Shown here: piece by piece, positions 24,400 through 34,500 of the stretch
How positions within the stretch are numbered: the first letter of the stretch is position 1
How the letters are laid out: each line of letters starts with the position of its first letter
From: Paenibacillus herberti
GTDB taxonomy: Bacteria; Bacillota; Bacilli; Paenibacillales; Paenibacillaceae
Length of the DNA stretch: 64,000 nt
Direction: 5' to 3'
Assembly: GCF_002233675.1 (NCBI RefSeq)
Contig: NZ_NMUQ01000002.1
Location: forward strand, 512,920 to 576,919
Program-made: the position numbers and the translations under genes
Notes under the pieces: model-generated
The model's input: only the letters and a program-made list of their open reading frames with translations
The model's database searches: none
Told to the model about the DNA's origin: nothing

Positions 24400-25230
24400 T
24401 CAGTCCGCCAGCCGGTAACCAACGCCGCGCACCGTCTCGATATAACTCGGCGATACCGCGCTGTCCCCCAGCTTGCGCCGGAGACTTTTGACATGCACAT
24501 CAACGACGTTGCTATTCCCGAAAAAGGCTGCGCCCCAAATATCCTCCATCATATGCTCGCGGGTCAGTACCGCACCCTCCGCTTGAATGAAGTGAAGCAG
24601 CAGCTCATATTCCGTTTTGGTCAGATCGATTCGGTCGCCTGAGCGGAATACAGTCATGCGCTTCGTATCAATCACGAGATTTTTGAAGCCGAGCAGCCCG
24701 GCATCGCCGTCTCCTGCCTCAGCAGGCTCACGCAGCAGCCACTGACCAACTCGATCCAGCATCTCATGGGGAGCTGCAGAGGTCAGCCCCCATGCCTCGG
24801 CCGCTTGGCGAGCGGCCTTGCCGCCGTAAGCAGCAGGACCGCGCTGCGACTTGATAGCGATAGAACGCTTGCGCTTGGCAGGGTCTGCGATGAAAGTGCG
24901 GAAGCCCGGATCTGAGCCCAGCACATTGGCTGCTCCACCGTCCAGCAAGTATAAATCCGCCTGCAGGTTATGCAGAACGAAATCGTCCACACGATGGAAT
25001 ACCATCAAGTCGTAGCAGTCCGCCGACAAGTCGCGGATCAGCTCATGCAGCAGATTCGGATAAGGACTGATCAGTACGATGCGACGGGTTGATGCACATA
25101 AGAAAGGACTGGCTTCAACAACCGGAGCCTGCTCCTCTTCCTCTTCACTCCGTCTTTTGGCCATAGAGTAGCCTGGCAAATGTAAATCCGCCATCCGTTG
25201 CAGTTCTTCATCAGTATCTATCGTATGCAC
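24400..25230 (-). CDS. OmpR-family regulator with an atypical receiver domain
   Basis: About 276 residues. The C-terminal about 100 residues are a clear OmpR/PhoB winged helix (DLTKTEYELLLHFIQAEGAV, LTREHMMEDIWG, VDVHVKSLRRKLGD, ETVRGVGYRLAD). The middle looks like a receiver fold (RIVLISPYPNLLHELI, ADLYLLDGGAANVL) but lacks the acidic pair after strand 1, and the Lys/Thr region is not evident, so phosphorylation by a kinase is doubtful. No histidine kinase is adjacent. GTG 25230, eight bases after GGGAGGAG, is the best start; an in-frame ATG at 25248 overlaps that site. A Glu-rich stretch (SEEEEEQ) precedes the receiver. It is probably an orphan regulator with ligand- or expression-based control. 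Confidence 0.82.
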   Translation of the reverse strand: MHTIDTDEELQRMADLHLPGYSMAKRRSEEEEEQAPVVEASPFLCASTRRIVLISPYPNLLHELIRDLSADCYDLMVFHRVDDFVLHNLQADLYLLDGGAANVLGSDPGFRTFIADPAKRKRSIAIKSQRGPAAYGGKAARQAAEAWGLTSAAPHEMLDRVGQWLLREPAEAGDGDAGLLGFKNLVIDTKRMTVFRSGDRIDLTKTEYELLLHFIQAEGAVLTREHMMEDIWGAAFFGNSNVVDVHVKSLRRKLGDSAVSPSYIETVRGVGYRLAD

Positions 25231-25526
25231 TCCAGCATCTCCTCCCATCTCATTCCAGGGTCTAGAGGATGAGTTCCTTGCCTATCCATTTCCCGGTACC
25301 CGGGTCTCTATAAGTTCTTGTTGCCTCTATGAAAAATGTCTCTAGCCTTCTAAACATTCAATGAACACACCTGGCCGCAAGGGCTTCAGTATTGAATTAA
25401 GTATAGGGTCTGCGTTAACAAGGGTCAACACTGTCCAGGGCGCGTTACAAGGGCTTCCAAACTAACCAAATAACGGTCAAAGTTGTTCCGCCCAAACACT
25501 GCCGAATTCATCGGCCTCTCTTCTAT

Positions 25527-27371
25527 TCATTGAACTAGGTTAGACCCATTAGCCGTATCGACTCCATCGCCCCCATCGGCCCTGTCTGTCGCACCAACAG
25601 CCGTCCGCAGCTGCCGCGTCGCGAATTCGCGATACAGCTCATGCGAGGCGAGCAGTTCTTCGTGGGTTCCGCGCCCGGTAATCCGGCCCTTTTCCACAAA
25701 AAGAATCTGGTCCGCATCCACCACCGTGGACAAGCGATGTGCGATAACGACGGTCGTGCGACCTTCCATCAGGTTGCCAAGCGCCTGCTGCACGATAATC
25801 TCGGATTGGCTGTCCAGCGCGGAGGTTGCCTCGTCCAGCAGCAACAAGTCCGGGGCGCGCAGCAGCGCCCGAGCGATGCCGATCCGCTGGCGCTGGCCGC
25901 CGGACAGCTTGATGCCGCGCTCGCCGACCTGCGTGTCGAAGCCGTCAGGCAAGCCAGCAATAAATTCATCCGCATAAGCGAGCCTTGCCGCTTCTCGCAA
26001 TTCCGTCTCAGACGGCTCGCGCTCGATGCCGTAGGTCATATTTTCACGGATTGTACCGGCCATGAGCGGACTTTCCTGTGCGACATAACCGATACGGCTG
26101 CGCCAGCTGGCAAGCGCAAACTCATTGATCGGCTCGCCGCCGATGAGCAGTCGCCCCTCTGTCGGCTCGTAGTAGCGCTCCAATAGCGAAAACAGCGTCG
26201 TTTTGCCACCGCCGCTCGGCCCGACAATCGCCGTCACCTGGCCCGGCTGCAGCGTAAAGTTCATCCCGCGTAGAATCGGCTCGCCATTCTCGTAACCAAA
26301 GCCGAGACCCTCCGCCGAAATCGGCAGCTCCGCGCGCGTCAGCCCCCGGCCAGAAGTGAAATCCTCCTCATACTCGGCAAAAGTGGCATTGATCCGCTCC
26401 GTCGCCCCCATCGCCTTATTGAACTGAGTGAAGAACACCGCAACCTGACTGATCGGCATAATAATTTGCATCAAATATAGAATAAAAGCCACAAGATCCC
26501 CTGCCGTAATCGCGCCGGAGGACACGCGCACCCCGCCATAACCGATAACGATGACGAGCATGAGCATGATCGTAAACGAAACGGCCGGACCGATGAGCGC
26601 GCCTGCCGCACCTTCACGCACGCCGAGTCGCTGCAAAGCCTGGATGCCTTTGAGTCCTTCCTGCAACTCGCGGCCTTCCGCACCAGATGCCTTGACCAGC
26701 CGCACTTCGGAGATGACGTTGTTCAAATGGCCGGAAAAAGCAGCCGTCTCGTCCTGTGTCGCCTTGGCAATGCGATGCATGCGGATGCCAAGCGGCACCA
26801 TGATGCCCGCCAGCAGAGGAATAGCCACGAGTAGAATGAGCGTCATCCGCCAATCCAGCAGAAGCAGGAGCACAAGCGCACCTGTGGCCGAAATAATGCC
26901 GGTAATAAAACCGACGAGATGGTCGGTGATGAGGCCGCGAACGACCAATGTGTCGCTCGTCATGCGGCTTACGGTCTCGCCGGTCTGGTGGCGGTCATAA
27001 TAAGGAACGGGCAGCGCCATAAGTTTGCGCCACAGCCGCTCCCGCAAGCTGGCGACTACATGCTGCCCAATGCGGGCGAGCAAATAGCTGGAATACGCCC
27101 CGCCTGCTGCCTGCAAAAGGAAAAAAAGCACTAGCAGCACAATATGCATCGCGCTCAGCTGACTCAAGCTGAAGCCATCGATGAACTCCTTGGTAGCTAG
27201 CGGTACGACTAGTCCAGCGGCGGTCGCCAGTAGGCTGAGCCCCAATGCCGCTGCGGCCAGGCCGCGCGGCGGCTTCGTGTCGGCGATCAACCGGACGAAA
27301 GAGCGCCAGCCTGCTTTGGCTGGTGAAGGGGGCGATGATGATTCGGAAGAAGACTTGGCGGAAGATGGCAA
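25527..27371 (-). CDS. ABC multidrug-type exporter, half transporter
   Basis: This is a 614-residue fused TMD-NBD exporter. A Ser/Pro-rich N-terminus (about 20 residues) precedes six helices (about 35-320). The NBD has Walker A GPSGGGKTT, Q-loop YVAQESPLMAGTI, signature LSGGQRQR, Walker B LLLLDEATSALD and H-loop IAHRLSTV, all canonical. The C-terminal tail is Asp/Gly/Thr-rich (ATDRADGGDGVDTANG) and not part of the family domain. It is divergent from the MerR/MFS pair at 27541. BmrA or LmrA-like multidrug export is the closest role. The 280 bp upstream of the regulator at 24400 separate the two and hold no gene. Confidence 0.92.
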   Translation of the reverse strand: MPSSAKSSSESSSPPSPAKAGWRSFVRLIADTKPPRGLAAAALGLSLLATAAGLVVPLATKEFIDGFSLSQLSAMHIVLLVLFFLLQAAGGAYSSYLLARIGQHVVASLRERLWRKLMALPVPYYDRHQTGETVSRMTSDTLVVRGLITDHLVGFITGIISATGALVLLLLLDWRMTLILLVAIPLLAGIMVPLGIRMHRIAKATQDETAAFSGHLNNVISEVRLVKASGAEGRELQEGLKGIQALQRLGVREGAAGALIGPAVSFTIMLMLVIVIGYGGVRVSSGAITAGDLVAFILYLMQIIMPISQVAVFFTQFNKAMGATERINATFAEYEEDFTSGRGLTRAELPISAEGLGFGYENGEPILRGMNFTLQPGQVTAIVGPSGGGKTTLFSLLERYYEPTEGRLLIGGEPINEFALASWRSRIGYVAQESPLMAGTIRENMTYGIEREPSETELREAARLAYADEFIAGLPDGFDTQVGERGIKLSGGQRQRIGIARALLRAPDLLLLDEATSALDSQSEIIVQQALGNLMEGRTTVVIAHRLSTVVDADQILFVEKGRITGRGTHEELLASHELYREFATRQLRTAVGATDRADGGDGVDTANGSNLVQ

Positions 27372-27494
27372 ATGGAAAATCTCCTCTCAGCGATTACTTG
27401 ACCGTATCGGGATAACAGATATATTCAGCATGCCTCAGTAAATCTAAAAAAGCAAAAAAAGGCGAAGCAGCTCCAATTATTAAAAGAATGTCGC

Positions 27495-27525
27495 TTGCGC
27501 TTGACGTAACGTCAAGTGCTACACT
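27495..27525 (+). promoter_or_regulatory. MerR-type promoter with 19-bp spacer and dyad operator
   Basis: TTGCGC, a 19-bp spacer, TACACT. The spacer region holds the perfect dyad CTTGACGTAACGTCAAG (27500-27516). An over-long spacer with a centred dyad is the hallmark of promoters twisted by MerR-family activators. It drives the MerR gene and probably the MFS gene behind it. Confidence 0.8.
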
Positions 27526-27540
27526 AGGCATCGAAAGGGG

Positions 27541-28320
27541 TTGAGGAGGATAACTAAGACTCGTTATAGCATTGGTTCATTTGCCAAACTTACTTCAACG
27601 ACGGAACGTACGCTGCGCTTTTATGATCGCAAGGGGCTGCTCAAGCCTAGCGGCTACAATGAGCAGGGCCACCGGACTTACACTGATGATGATTTAATCC
27701 GACTTCATCAAATATTGACCTTAAAATATTTAGACTACTCCTTGGATCAAATCGGCAAGTATTTGGAGCAGGATAGCAAGGATTTTCATTCTTCTCTGGA
27801 GATGCAATACGAGCTGCTGCTGCAGAAGCAGCAGCATATTCAGCGCGTTGTAGCTACGATTGAACGGGTGAAAGCCATTGTTAAGGATAACCGTACGATT
27901 GATCCCCAACTGCTTATGCTGATGATTCATTCCATTCAGCACGAGGAGGAGCAGAAGCAGTGGCTCTCCGATCGGTTGCCGGATTCGGTTGTACAATCCA
28001 TGTTTATGAGTGGATCAGATCTGGAGGAGCGGCTTCAGGTAGAACGTGAGATGACGTTAGGGCTTAACAATCTACTCGTCATGTTCAAGCAGGGGCTGAA
28101 GCCGGAAAATCCACTTGTACAGGAGTGCGCGCATAGTCTACAGCTAATAATTGAACGGCTGCTGGGACAAGCGCTGCAGGAGCTATCTATGAGCGAGACA
28201 GGAAAAGTGCTGGAGGAGTTGGATCCCCAATTCTTCATGAACAGCTTCGACCCGGACTTTATGAGCTACTTCCTTAAAGTGTTTGGTCATCCCGTGACTC
28301 GCAGTGAACAGCTGGAATAG
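27541..28320 (+). CDS. MerR-family regulator of the adjacent efflux pump
   Basis: About 255-259 residues. The N-terminal winged helix is YSIGSFAKLTSTTERTLRFY, DRKGLLKPSG, HRTYTDDDLIRL (residues about 9-60), followed by a coiled-coil region (LEMQYELLLQKQQHIQRVVA, then TIERVK) and a C-terminal TipAS-like helical domain likely to bind drugs. The start is odd. AGGAGG lies at 27544-27549, but the codons six bases later read ATA ACT AAG ACT CGT, none a usual start. The only standard candidate is the TTG at 27541, placed before that Shine-Dalgarno sequence. It overlaps nothing and is followed 10 bp later by an MFS pump start, so the two form an autoregulated operon. Confidence 0.85.
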   Translation: MRRITKTRYSIGSFAKLTSTTERTLRFYDRKGLLKPSGYNEQGHRTYTDDDLIRLHQILTLKYLDYSLDQIGKYLEQDSKDFHSSLEMQYELLLQKQQHIQRVVATIERVKAIVKDNRTIDPQLLMLMIHSIQHEEEQKQWLSDRLPDSVVQSMFMSGSDLEERLQVEREMTLGLNNLLVMFKQGLKPENPLVQECAHSLQLIIERLLGQALQELSMSETGKVLEELDPQFFMNSFDPDFMSYFLKVFGHPVTRSEQLE

Positions 28321-28330
28321 GAGAGTGAAT

Positions 28331-29845
28331 ATGGAAGCATCCATTCAAACCAATGAACCTGGAATCAAACAAGTAAAAGCAACTCCGATTCTTATATCAT
28401 TATTGTTAGGTGCATCTATCGGTATGTTTAGTGAAACAGCCTTAAATATTGCGCTTCCCGAGCTTATGAAGCAATTGCAAGTGGGGCCAACCACAGCTCA
28501 ATGGCTGACGACAGGTTATATGCTCGTACTAGGCATTTTAGGGCCGGTGTCCGGTCTGCTGCTTCAATGGTTTACGACGAGACAACTGTTTATTGTCTCT
28601 CTCACTTTCTCCATAATCGGCTCGCTGATTGCCGGCTTGGCGCCTAATTTTGAGGTACTGCTGGCGGCGCGTTTTTTTCAGGCCGCTGGTCTGGCCTTGC
28701 TTTTGCCCCTTATGATGAATGCGATACTCATTCTTTTCCCAGCGGAAAAGCGCGGCGCGGCAATGGGATCGCTGGGCCTTGTTTTGATGTTGGCGCCGGC
28801 TTCCGGTCCGACAATCGCCGGTATCATTATTGAAAATCTGTCTTGGCACTGGATTTTCTGGATTTCCAGCACCGTTCTCCTCATCGCTTTAATTATCGGG
28901 ATCATATTCCTAAAAAATATATCCGTTATTACTCGTCCCAAAATTGATATCCTCTCTCTGCTGCTTTCGACAATCGGTTTCGGCAGTCTTTTATTTGGCT
29001 TCAGCAAAGCCGGCGAGATTGGCTGGACGGATCCACTCGTTATTTCTTGCTTAACAATAGGAGTGTTGGCGCTTATTCTCTTCACTTGGCGCCAATTCAG
29101 CATAGCGTCGCCGCTCATGAACCTTCGTGCGTTCCGTTATCCGATGTTTAGCTTGTCGGTGGTACTCTTCGCTGTAATGATGATGATGCTTTTGTCATCT
29201 ATGCTGCTGCTGCCAATCCTTTTACAGAACGGCCTTGGAAAAAGTGTGCTGCAAGTTGGTTTGCTTTTGTTGCCTGGCACGATTATCAGCGGTATAGCGG
29301 GTCCCTATATGGGTAAACTTTTCGATAAATATGGACCAAGAAAGCTCATCATACCTGGACTAGTTTTAATGGGTACAACTATGTTCCTCTTCTCAACGAT
29401 TACAGTGAATACTTCAACCGCTTTTATTATTGTCTTGGATTGCGTTTTCTTGTTGGCCCTGTCGATGGTCATGATGCCGGCACAAACCAATGGGATGAAC
29501 CAACTGCCAGCGGAGTTTTATCCACATGGTACAGCTATAATGAGTACATTGCAGCAAGTGGCTGGAGCGATTGGCAGCGCGCTGGCGGTGACCATTTTGG
29601 CGACAGGTCAGTCAAGCTACTTGAGTGACAAAGGATTCGATATGAGCAACGGAATTAATTATGCTAACGTAGATCCCGCTATGTTGGAGCATTTGCCGCC
29701 CTCCGTTGTTTTCGGAGTCAAAGGGGCTTTTATCTTTGCTGGTCTCATGTCGATCATCGCGCTTATTATTTCGTTTTTTATAAAACGTGCCAAATCAAGT
29801 GAACAAAAAATAGGACAAACTCGAACGTTCGATAGAGGGCATTGA
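28331..29845 (+). CDS. MFS drug efflux pump, DHA2 (EmrB/QacA-like) family
   Basis: This is a 504-residue, about fourteen-helix transporter. Motifs include FSETALNIALPELMKQL with QWLTTGYML (typical DHA2 first helices), LGLVLMLAPASGPTIAG (motif C in helix 5), and GPYMGKLFDKYGPR (motif A-like). ATG 28331 follows AGGAGAG by five bases; the upstream GTG at 28304 overlaps the MerR gene end. It is probably induced together with the MerR regulator by a toxic compound. Closest characterised types are LmrB/Mdr of bacilli, and the substrate is unknown. A terminator follows at 29885. Confidence 0.92.
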   Translation: MEASIQTNEPGIKQVKATPILISLLLGASIGMFSETALNIALPELMKQLQVGPTTAQWLTTGYMLVLGILGPVSGLLLQWFTTRQLFIVSLTFSIIGSLIAGLAPNFEVLLAARFFQAAGLALLLPLMMNAILILFPAEKRGAAMGSLGLVLMLAPASGPTIAGIIIENLSWHWIFWISSTVLLIALIIGIIFLKNISVITRPKIDILSLLLSTIGFGSLLFGFSKAGEIGWTDPLVISCLTIGVLALILFTWRQFSIASPLMNLRAFRYPMFSLSVVLFAVMMMMLLSSMLLLPILLQNGLGKSVLQVGLLLLPGTIISGIAGPYMGKLFDKYGPRKLIIPGLVLMGTTMFLFSTITVNTSTAFIIVLDCVFLLALSMVMMPAQTNGMNQLPAEFYPHGTAIMSTLQQVAGAIGSALAVTILATGQSSYLSDKGFDMSNGINYANVDPAMLEHLPPSVVFGVKGAFIFAGLMSIIALIISFFIKRAKSSEQKIGQTRTFDRGH

Positions 29846-29884
29846 ACAATTTCCATGTTTTTTTCAGCAACACTTGCAACATGC

Positions 29885-29934
29885 AAAGAAGGCATCTTTC
29901 TCCCATTTCCCAGGAGTCTGATGCCTTCTTTTTT
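29885..29934 (+). terminator. Terminator after the MerR/MFS operon
   Basis: Stem AAAGAAGGCATC with GATGCCTTCTTT followed by further T residues. The A-rich left side may also serve the converging gene at 29981. Confidence 0.85.
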
Positions 29935-29980
29935 GAGCAATGCTAGCAGCTGCGTTATACGACAATGGCCCGGAGCTGCC

Positions 29981-31306
29981 TCAGTCCTTGAGCGGGCCGC
30001 GCAGCTTAATCGTCCCCTCCAAAGCAGCAAGGGAAGCGCCGTCGACAAGACCGGCGCCGAGCCGCCAGAGCGCGATGCCCTTCAGGCCATAACGCTTGGC
30101 AAGGCCGGCTGGGCCGCGCAGCGAATCGGCGTTTTCGCTCCCGAGCGAGATGCCGAGCAGCAGCTTGCTGCGGTCGGTCTCTTTCAGCGCGAGGCGGATC
30201 GCCTCGTCAACTCGATCGAGCGGCTCGGGACCCTTTTCCCCATCGTAGGCATAAGCCATAATAACAATCTCGTCCGATTGCTTCGCAAGTTTCTTGTAAT
30301 CATACCCCTTAAAGGCCCCATTCAGTGGATGAAGCGCCAGCGACAGGCCAAGACCCACTTCCTTCGAGGCAGCCCGCAGCTCGGTCACGAAGCGCGTGAA
30401 CAACTTCTGTGCAGCCAGCTTGTCTCCGGTGAGACCAAGGCCCTCGAAGTCGAGTGCGATGCTTTTGAAGCCGCCAATCGTGGCGGTGGAGACGATGGAT
30501 TGTACCGCTTCGGCGCGAAGCGTGCTGTCACCGAGCAGCTTGCTCAGCTCACCTCGACCGTCTACCCCAAACACCATGAACTGCGTGTTCACACCGGCTG
30601 CTGTAGCATCTGCAACGAGGCTCTCAGGCGTCGTGCTGCCGCTAGGATCAGGCCAATAAAAGTCGCGTCCCTCCAGTGTCAGCTTGCCGTCTTCACCGAT
30701 CCGTCCCCAGCCAAAAGCTACAGAATCAAAGCGATTCAAGTGCTCACGCTGCGAAAAAGAGCTCAAAGCATAATAAGCTTTCACGTATACCTGCTCGGCG
30801 GGCGACTGGATGGCGACGGTCTTTTGGGTTCCGTCCCAGCTTACTCCTGCACCGAATGCGGTACTGAAAAAGCTAAGCGGCACCAGCACCGTGCCGCTGT
30901 TTTGCAGTGGAGCTTGCGCCAGCTGCGCTGGTCGACCGTCGAGCAGCGCTTGTTTGCTTCCCAGGCGCAGTTGGATGTTGCGTTTGCTGCCGTCTGGGAA
31001 GGGTTTGACGGCGATGATCGTTTTGGTTTTGGCGTCCCAGGTGACAGGGACAGCCAGTGCTTCCGCGATGGCACGGAACGGTACGAGCGTTGTGCCGCCG
31101 CGGATCAGCGGAGCCACGGGGAAAGTAAGCGGGTAGCCGTCGAGCAAAATCTTGGCGGAAGCCTCTTTGGAGACGGCGGCTGGCAGGACGAGCGTAATTG
31201 GTTTGCCGGTGGCATGAGCTGCGGCAGGCCCACTGAGGGCCGTACCCAGCAGCAGGACTGAGGCTAACGCCGCGGCGAGCGGACGGCGAGATGCGGCAAG
31301 GGACAT
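29981..31306 (-). CDS. Secreted protein: copper-amine-oxidase-N domain plus GH18-like domain
   Basis: This 441-residue exported protein has a signal peptide (PLAAALASVLLLGTALSG, cleavage near residue 33). A stalk domain of the Cu_amine_oxidN1 type follows at about 45-165 (ILLDGYPLTFPVAPLIRGGT, TLVPFRAIAEALAV, then VLVPLSFFSTAFGA). The C-terminal about 260 residues are GH18-like (YAYDGEKGPEPLDRVDEAI; strand IALDFEGLGL carrying a DxE-type catalytic pattern). GH18 members act on chitin or, in spore formers (YaaH/SleL type), on cortex peptidoglycan. The pattern ALDFEG differs from the canonical DGxDxDxE, so activity is probable but not certain. The Cu_amine_oxidN1 domain likely anchors it to the cell wall. 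It is a single gene, with a start at ATG 31306 behind AAGGAGGAAGTCC. Confidence 0.85.
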   Translation of the reverse strand: MSLAASRRPLAAALASVLLLGTALSGPAAAHATGKPITLVLPAAVSKEASAKILLDGYPLTFPVAPLIRGGTTLVPFRAIAEALAVPVTWDAKTKTIIAVKPFPDGSKRNIQLRLGSKQALLDGRPAQLAQAPLQNSGTVLVPLSFFSTAFGAGVSWDGTQKTVAIQSPAEQVYVKAYYALSSFSQREHLNRFDSVAFGWGRIGEDGKLTLEGRDFYWPDPSGSTTPESLVADATAAGVNTQFMVFGVDGRGELSKLLGDSTLRAEAVQSIVSTATIGGFKSIALDFEGLGLTGDKLAAQKLFTRFVTELRAASKEVGLGLSLALHPLNGAFKGYDYKKLAKQSDEIVIMAYAYDGEKGPEPLDRVDEAIRLALKETDRSKLLLGISLGSENADSLRGPAGLAKRYGLKGIALWRLGAGLVDGASLAALEGTIKLRGPLKD

Positions 31307-31566
31307 GAATGGACTTCCTCCTTAAGATGGCGGTTCACGAATAATGGGTTATTTTTCTATAGAATAGAACGAGGAGGAGATCACTAGAGTTGCAGTCTAA
31401 TGGCGAGAATGGTGAATAAAATTAACCTCTTCGCCGCTAGCAGGCAAGCAGGAGTCGATTGTAGTAAGCTTAGATCAACCAAAGACTCAAAGGGGTTGGC
31501 GCACATGGCCCAGAAAGCAAAGAAATGGACCCGTCTAAACGCAATCCATAGTGAAGGAGACGGACG

Positions 31567-34500
31567 ATGAGCGATCAAACCAAGCCCCTATCGGATGTGT
31601 CTTTAGCTCCTTTTCATCCCGTGCTGGGGGAGTGGTTCAGCTTCACATTCGGGTCGCCCACCGATGTACAGCGGCGCTCCTGGAAGGAGATTCGGAGCGG
31701 TGCACATACGCTGCTAGCTGCGCCAACCGGCTCCGGCAAAACGCTGGCTGCCCTGCTGCCCTGCCTGGACCGCGTGCTGCGCGCCAAAGAGGACGCTGCT
31801 GCGACAAATCCGCCGCAACCCGGAGTCCGCGTGTTGTACATCACTCCGCTCAAAGCCCTCAATAATGATATTTACGACCATGTGACGGCTTTCGTCGAAG
31901 AGATCGGCCGTTTGTATGAAGAGCGTCAAAGCAAATCTAGTGATGCCAGCAAGCTTGCTGGCTCAGAGGATTCGGGTATTTCCAAGGCTGGTAAAAGCAA
32001 GAATAGCAAGGAGAAGTCATACCGGGAAACACTTAGTATTACTTGCGCCGTGCGAACGGGAGACACTCCCGCTTCCAAGCGAGCCGCCATGCTTCGCCGC
32101 CCGCCAGATGTGCTTGTCACCACTCCAGAATCGCTCTATATTCTGCTCGGCTCAGCCAAAGGCAGGGTGATGCTGCAAACGGCGGAGCAAGTTATCGTCG
32201 ACGAAATTCACAGCCTCGCTGCCGACAAGCGCGGCTCCCATCTGTCACTGACGCTGGAGCGGCTGGAAGCCTGGTGCGGACGGCCGCTCCAACGGATCGG
32301 CCTTTCGGCTACGCAGAAGCCAATGGATCGGGTGGCAAGATTTCTTGGCGGCTGGTCGGCGGAAGCCCCGACTGCGGATGGCGGGGAGCAAGCGCTTCTT
32401 GGCGAGTCCACTGCGGTCGCTCAAACATATGAGCCGCCTACCCATCCGCTAGGCTACAGGCCTCGCCCGGTCGCCATCATCGAGAGTGCAATGAGTAAAA
32501 GTATGCAGGTATCCGTGACCATGCCGGACAATAGCCGTCTCCATAACAACCGGGAATCGGTCTGGTTCCCGATCATGGACCGGATTCTGCAACTGATGGA
32601 AGGCTGCCGTTCCGTGCTTATCTTTGTGAATAGCCGTCGGATGGCAGAGCGGCTTTGCCTGCGGATGAACGACTATACTGGCCATGAAATGTGCCGCGCC
32701 CATCACGGCAGCATGGACAGAGGTCGACGACTCGAGGTGGAGCGCCTGCTCAAAGGGGGGCAGCTTCGCTGTATCGTAGCGACCTCCTCGCTTGAGCTAG
32801 GCATTGACGTTGGGCATGTTGATCTGGTGATTCAAATGGATTCTCCGCTGTCCGCCGCCGCAGGCATTCAACGCATTGGACGTGCCGGCCATTCCGTAGG
32901 CGATGTTAGCCGCGGCGTCATCCTGGCGCGCCAACGCGGGTCGCTGCCGGAAATCGCCGTGCTCAGCCGCATGATCGCGGAACGGGACATCGAGTCAATT
33001 GAAGTGCCGCGCGACGCCCTAGATGTGTTGTCGCAGCAAACCGTTGCAATGGCCTCCGGCGATACTTGGACGCTGGATGGGCTTTACCGGCTCATTGTCG
33101 GCAGCGACAGCTACCGGGCTTTCCCCCGGGAAAGGCTAGAATCGATGCTTGCGGTGTTGGCAGGGCTTTATCCTTTTGCCCGCCCCTTGTTGGAATGGGA
33201 CCGTGAGGGGGATCTCATCGGCCCCCGCTCCAACAGCCGCATGGCCGCTGTCACCGGAGCTGGCACGATTCCGCAAAGCGGCGCCTATCCCGTCCACCAT
33301 GCTGACAGTCGCTCCCATATCGGGGAGCTTGACGAGGAATTCGTGCAGGAGAGTCGGGTTGGAGACGTGTTCCAGCTCGGTACGAATTCCTGGACCATCC
33401 GTCTGATTAACAAGGATCGGATCTACGTGACGGAGACGAGCAATAGCTTCAGCGAGATCCCTTTTTGGCGCAATGAGGCCGGCTCCCGCTCCTACTTGCT
33501 CGGCGAACGAGTCGCCGCTCTCTGGGCGGATCTGTTGGAGAGGCTGCAGAAGGCTGATGCCGATGAAGCGATGCTAAAAAGGGAGCGTAATCCGGCCGCA
33601 TTAGAACCAGCTGTTATTGATCCAGATGCAGCAATGGATGCGGGAGCCGGATCCCCATCCACCCCTGATGCTAGAGCGGCTGCGGGAGCCGACTCTGCAT
33701 CCATCCTAGATGCCAAAACCGATGCGGATAACGAGCCTCCCTTCAGCGTAGCGGAGGGAAAGGTCATCCTGCATCTGCGGGAGCAGTACAGCTTGGACGA
33801 CCGCTCGGCGCGCGGACTAGCGGCGCTGGCGCGAGCGCAGATGGTGACTGGCGTCGTCCCGACGGCGACAAGCCTAGCTGTCGAAGTATATAAGGACATC
33901 GCCGGACAGACGCATATCGTCATCCACAACGCCTGGGGCCGCCGCGTCAACCGCACTTGGCAACTGGCCATTGAGCGCCGTTTTGAAAACACGCTGCCCT
34001 ACCGCCTATATGGAAACGCCAAAGACAATGGCATCGAGTTCGTCCTGCCGGAATGGGAGCCATCCTGGCTGCAGGCCGTGCACGGCGTGACACCGGAGAC
34101 GTTGCCCTCTTTGCTTATGGAGGCGTTGCCCGGCTCCCCGCTGCTCGCTGTCGCCTTCCGGCGTATTGCCGAGACGTCGCTGCTGCTCTCCCGCAGCTAT
34201 ACCCGCACGCCTATGTGGCAAATGCGGCTGCGCGGCGAGGGGCTGCTGCGCGCGGCTTTGCCCTTTGCAGACCGTTTTCCTTATCTGGGCGAGGCAATGC
34301 GGGAATGCCTGAACGTTTACCTTGATTCGCCCCGCCTGACAGAGCTGCTCGAGCGTATGAAAAAAGGAGAAATCACGCTGACCGTTCACCGCCGGGAGCG
34401 GCCCTCGCCACTTGCCTCGCAGTTCGCGGCTGAATATGTGAACATGCGTATCTATGAAGGCGACGGCCTGGACCGCGCCGTGCAAACGCAGCTGCTTCAG

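Noticed and set aside
29855..31261. 468-codon plus-strand open frame
   Set aside because: It is antisense to the secreted GH18-like gene, whose signal peptide and domains are clear, and arises from its G+C-rich codon pattern.
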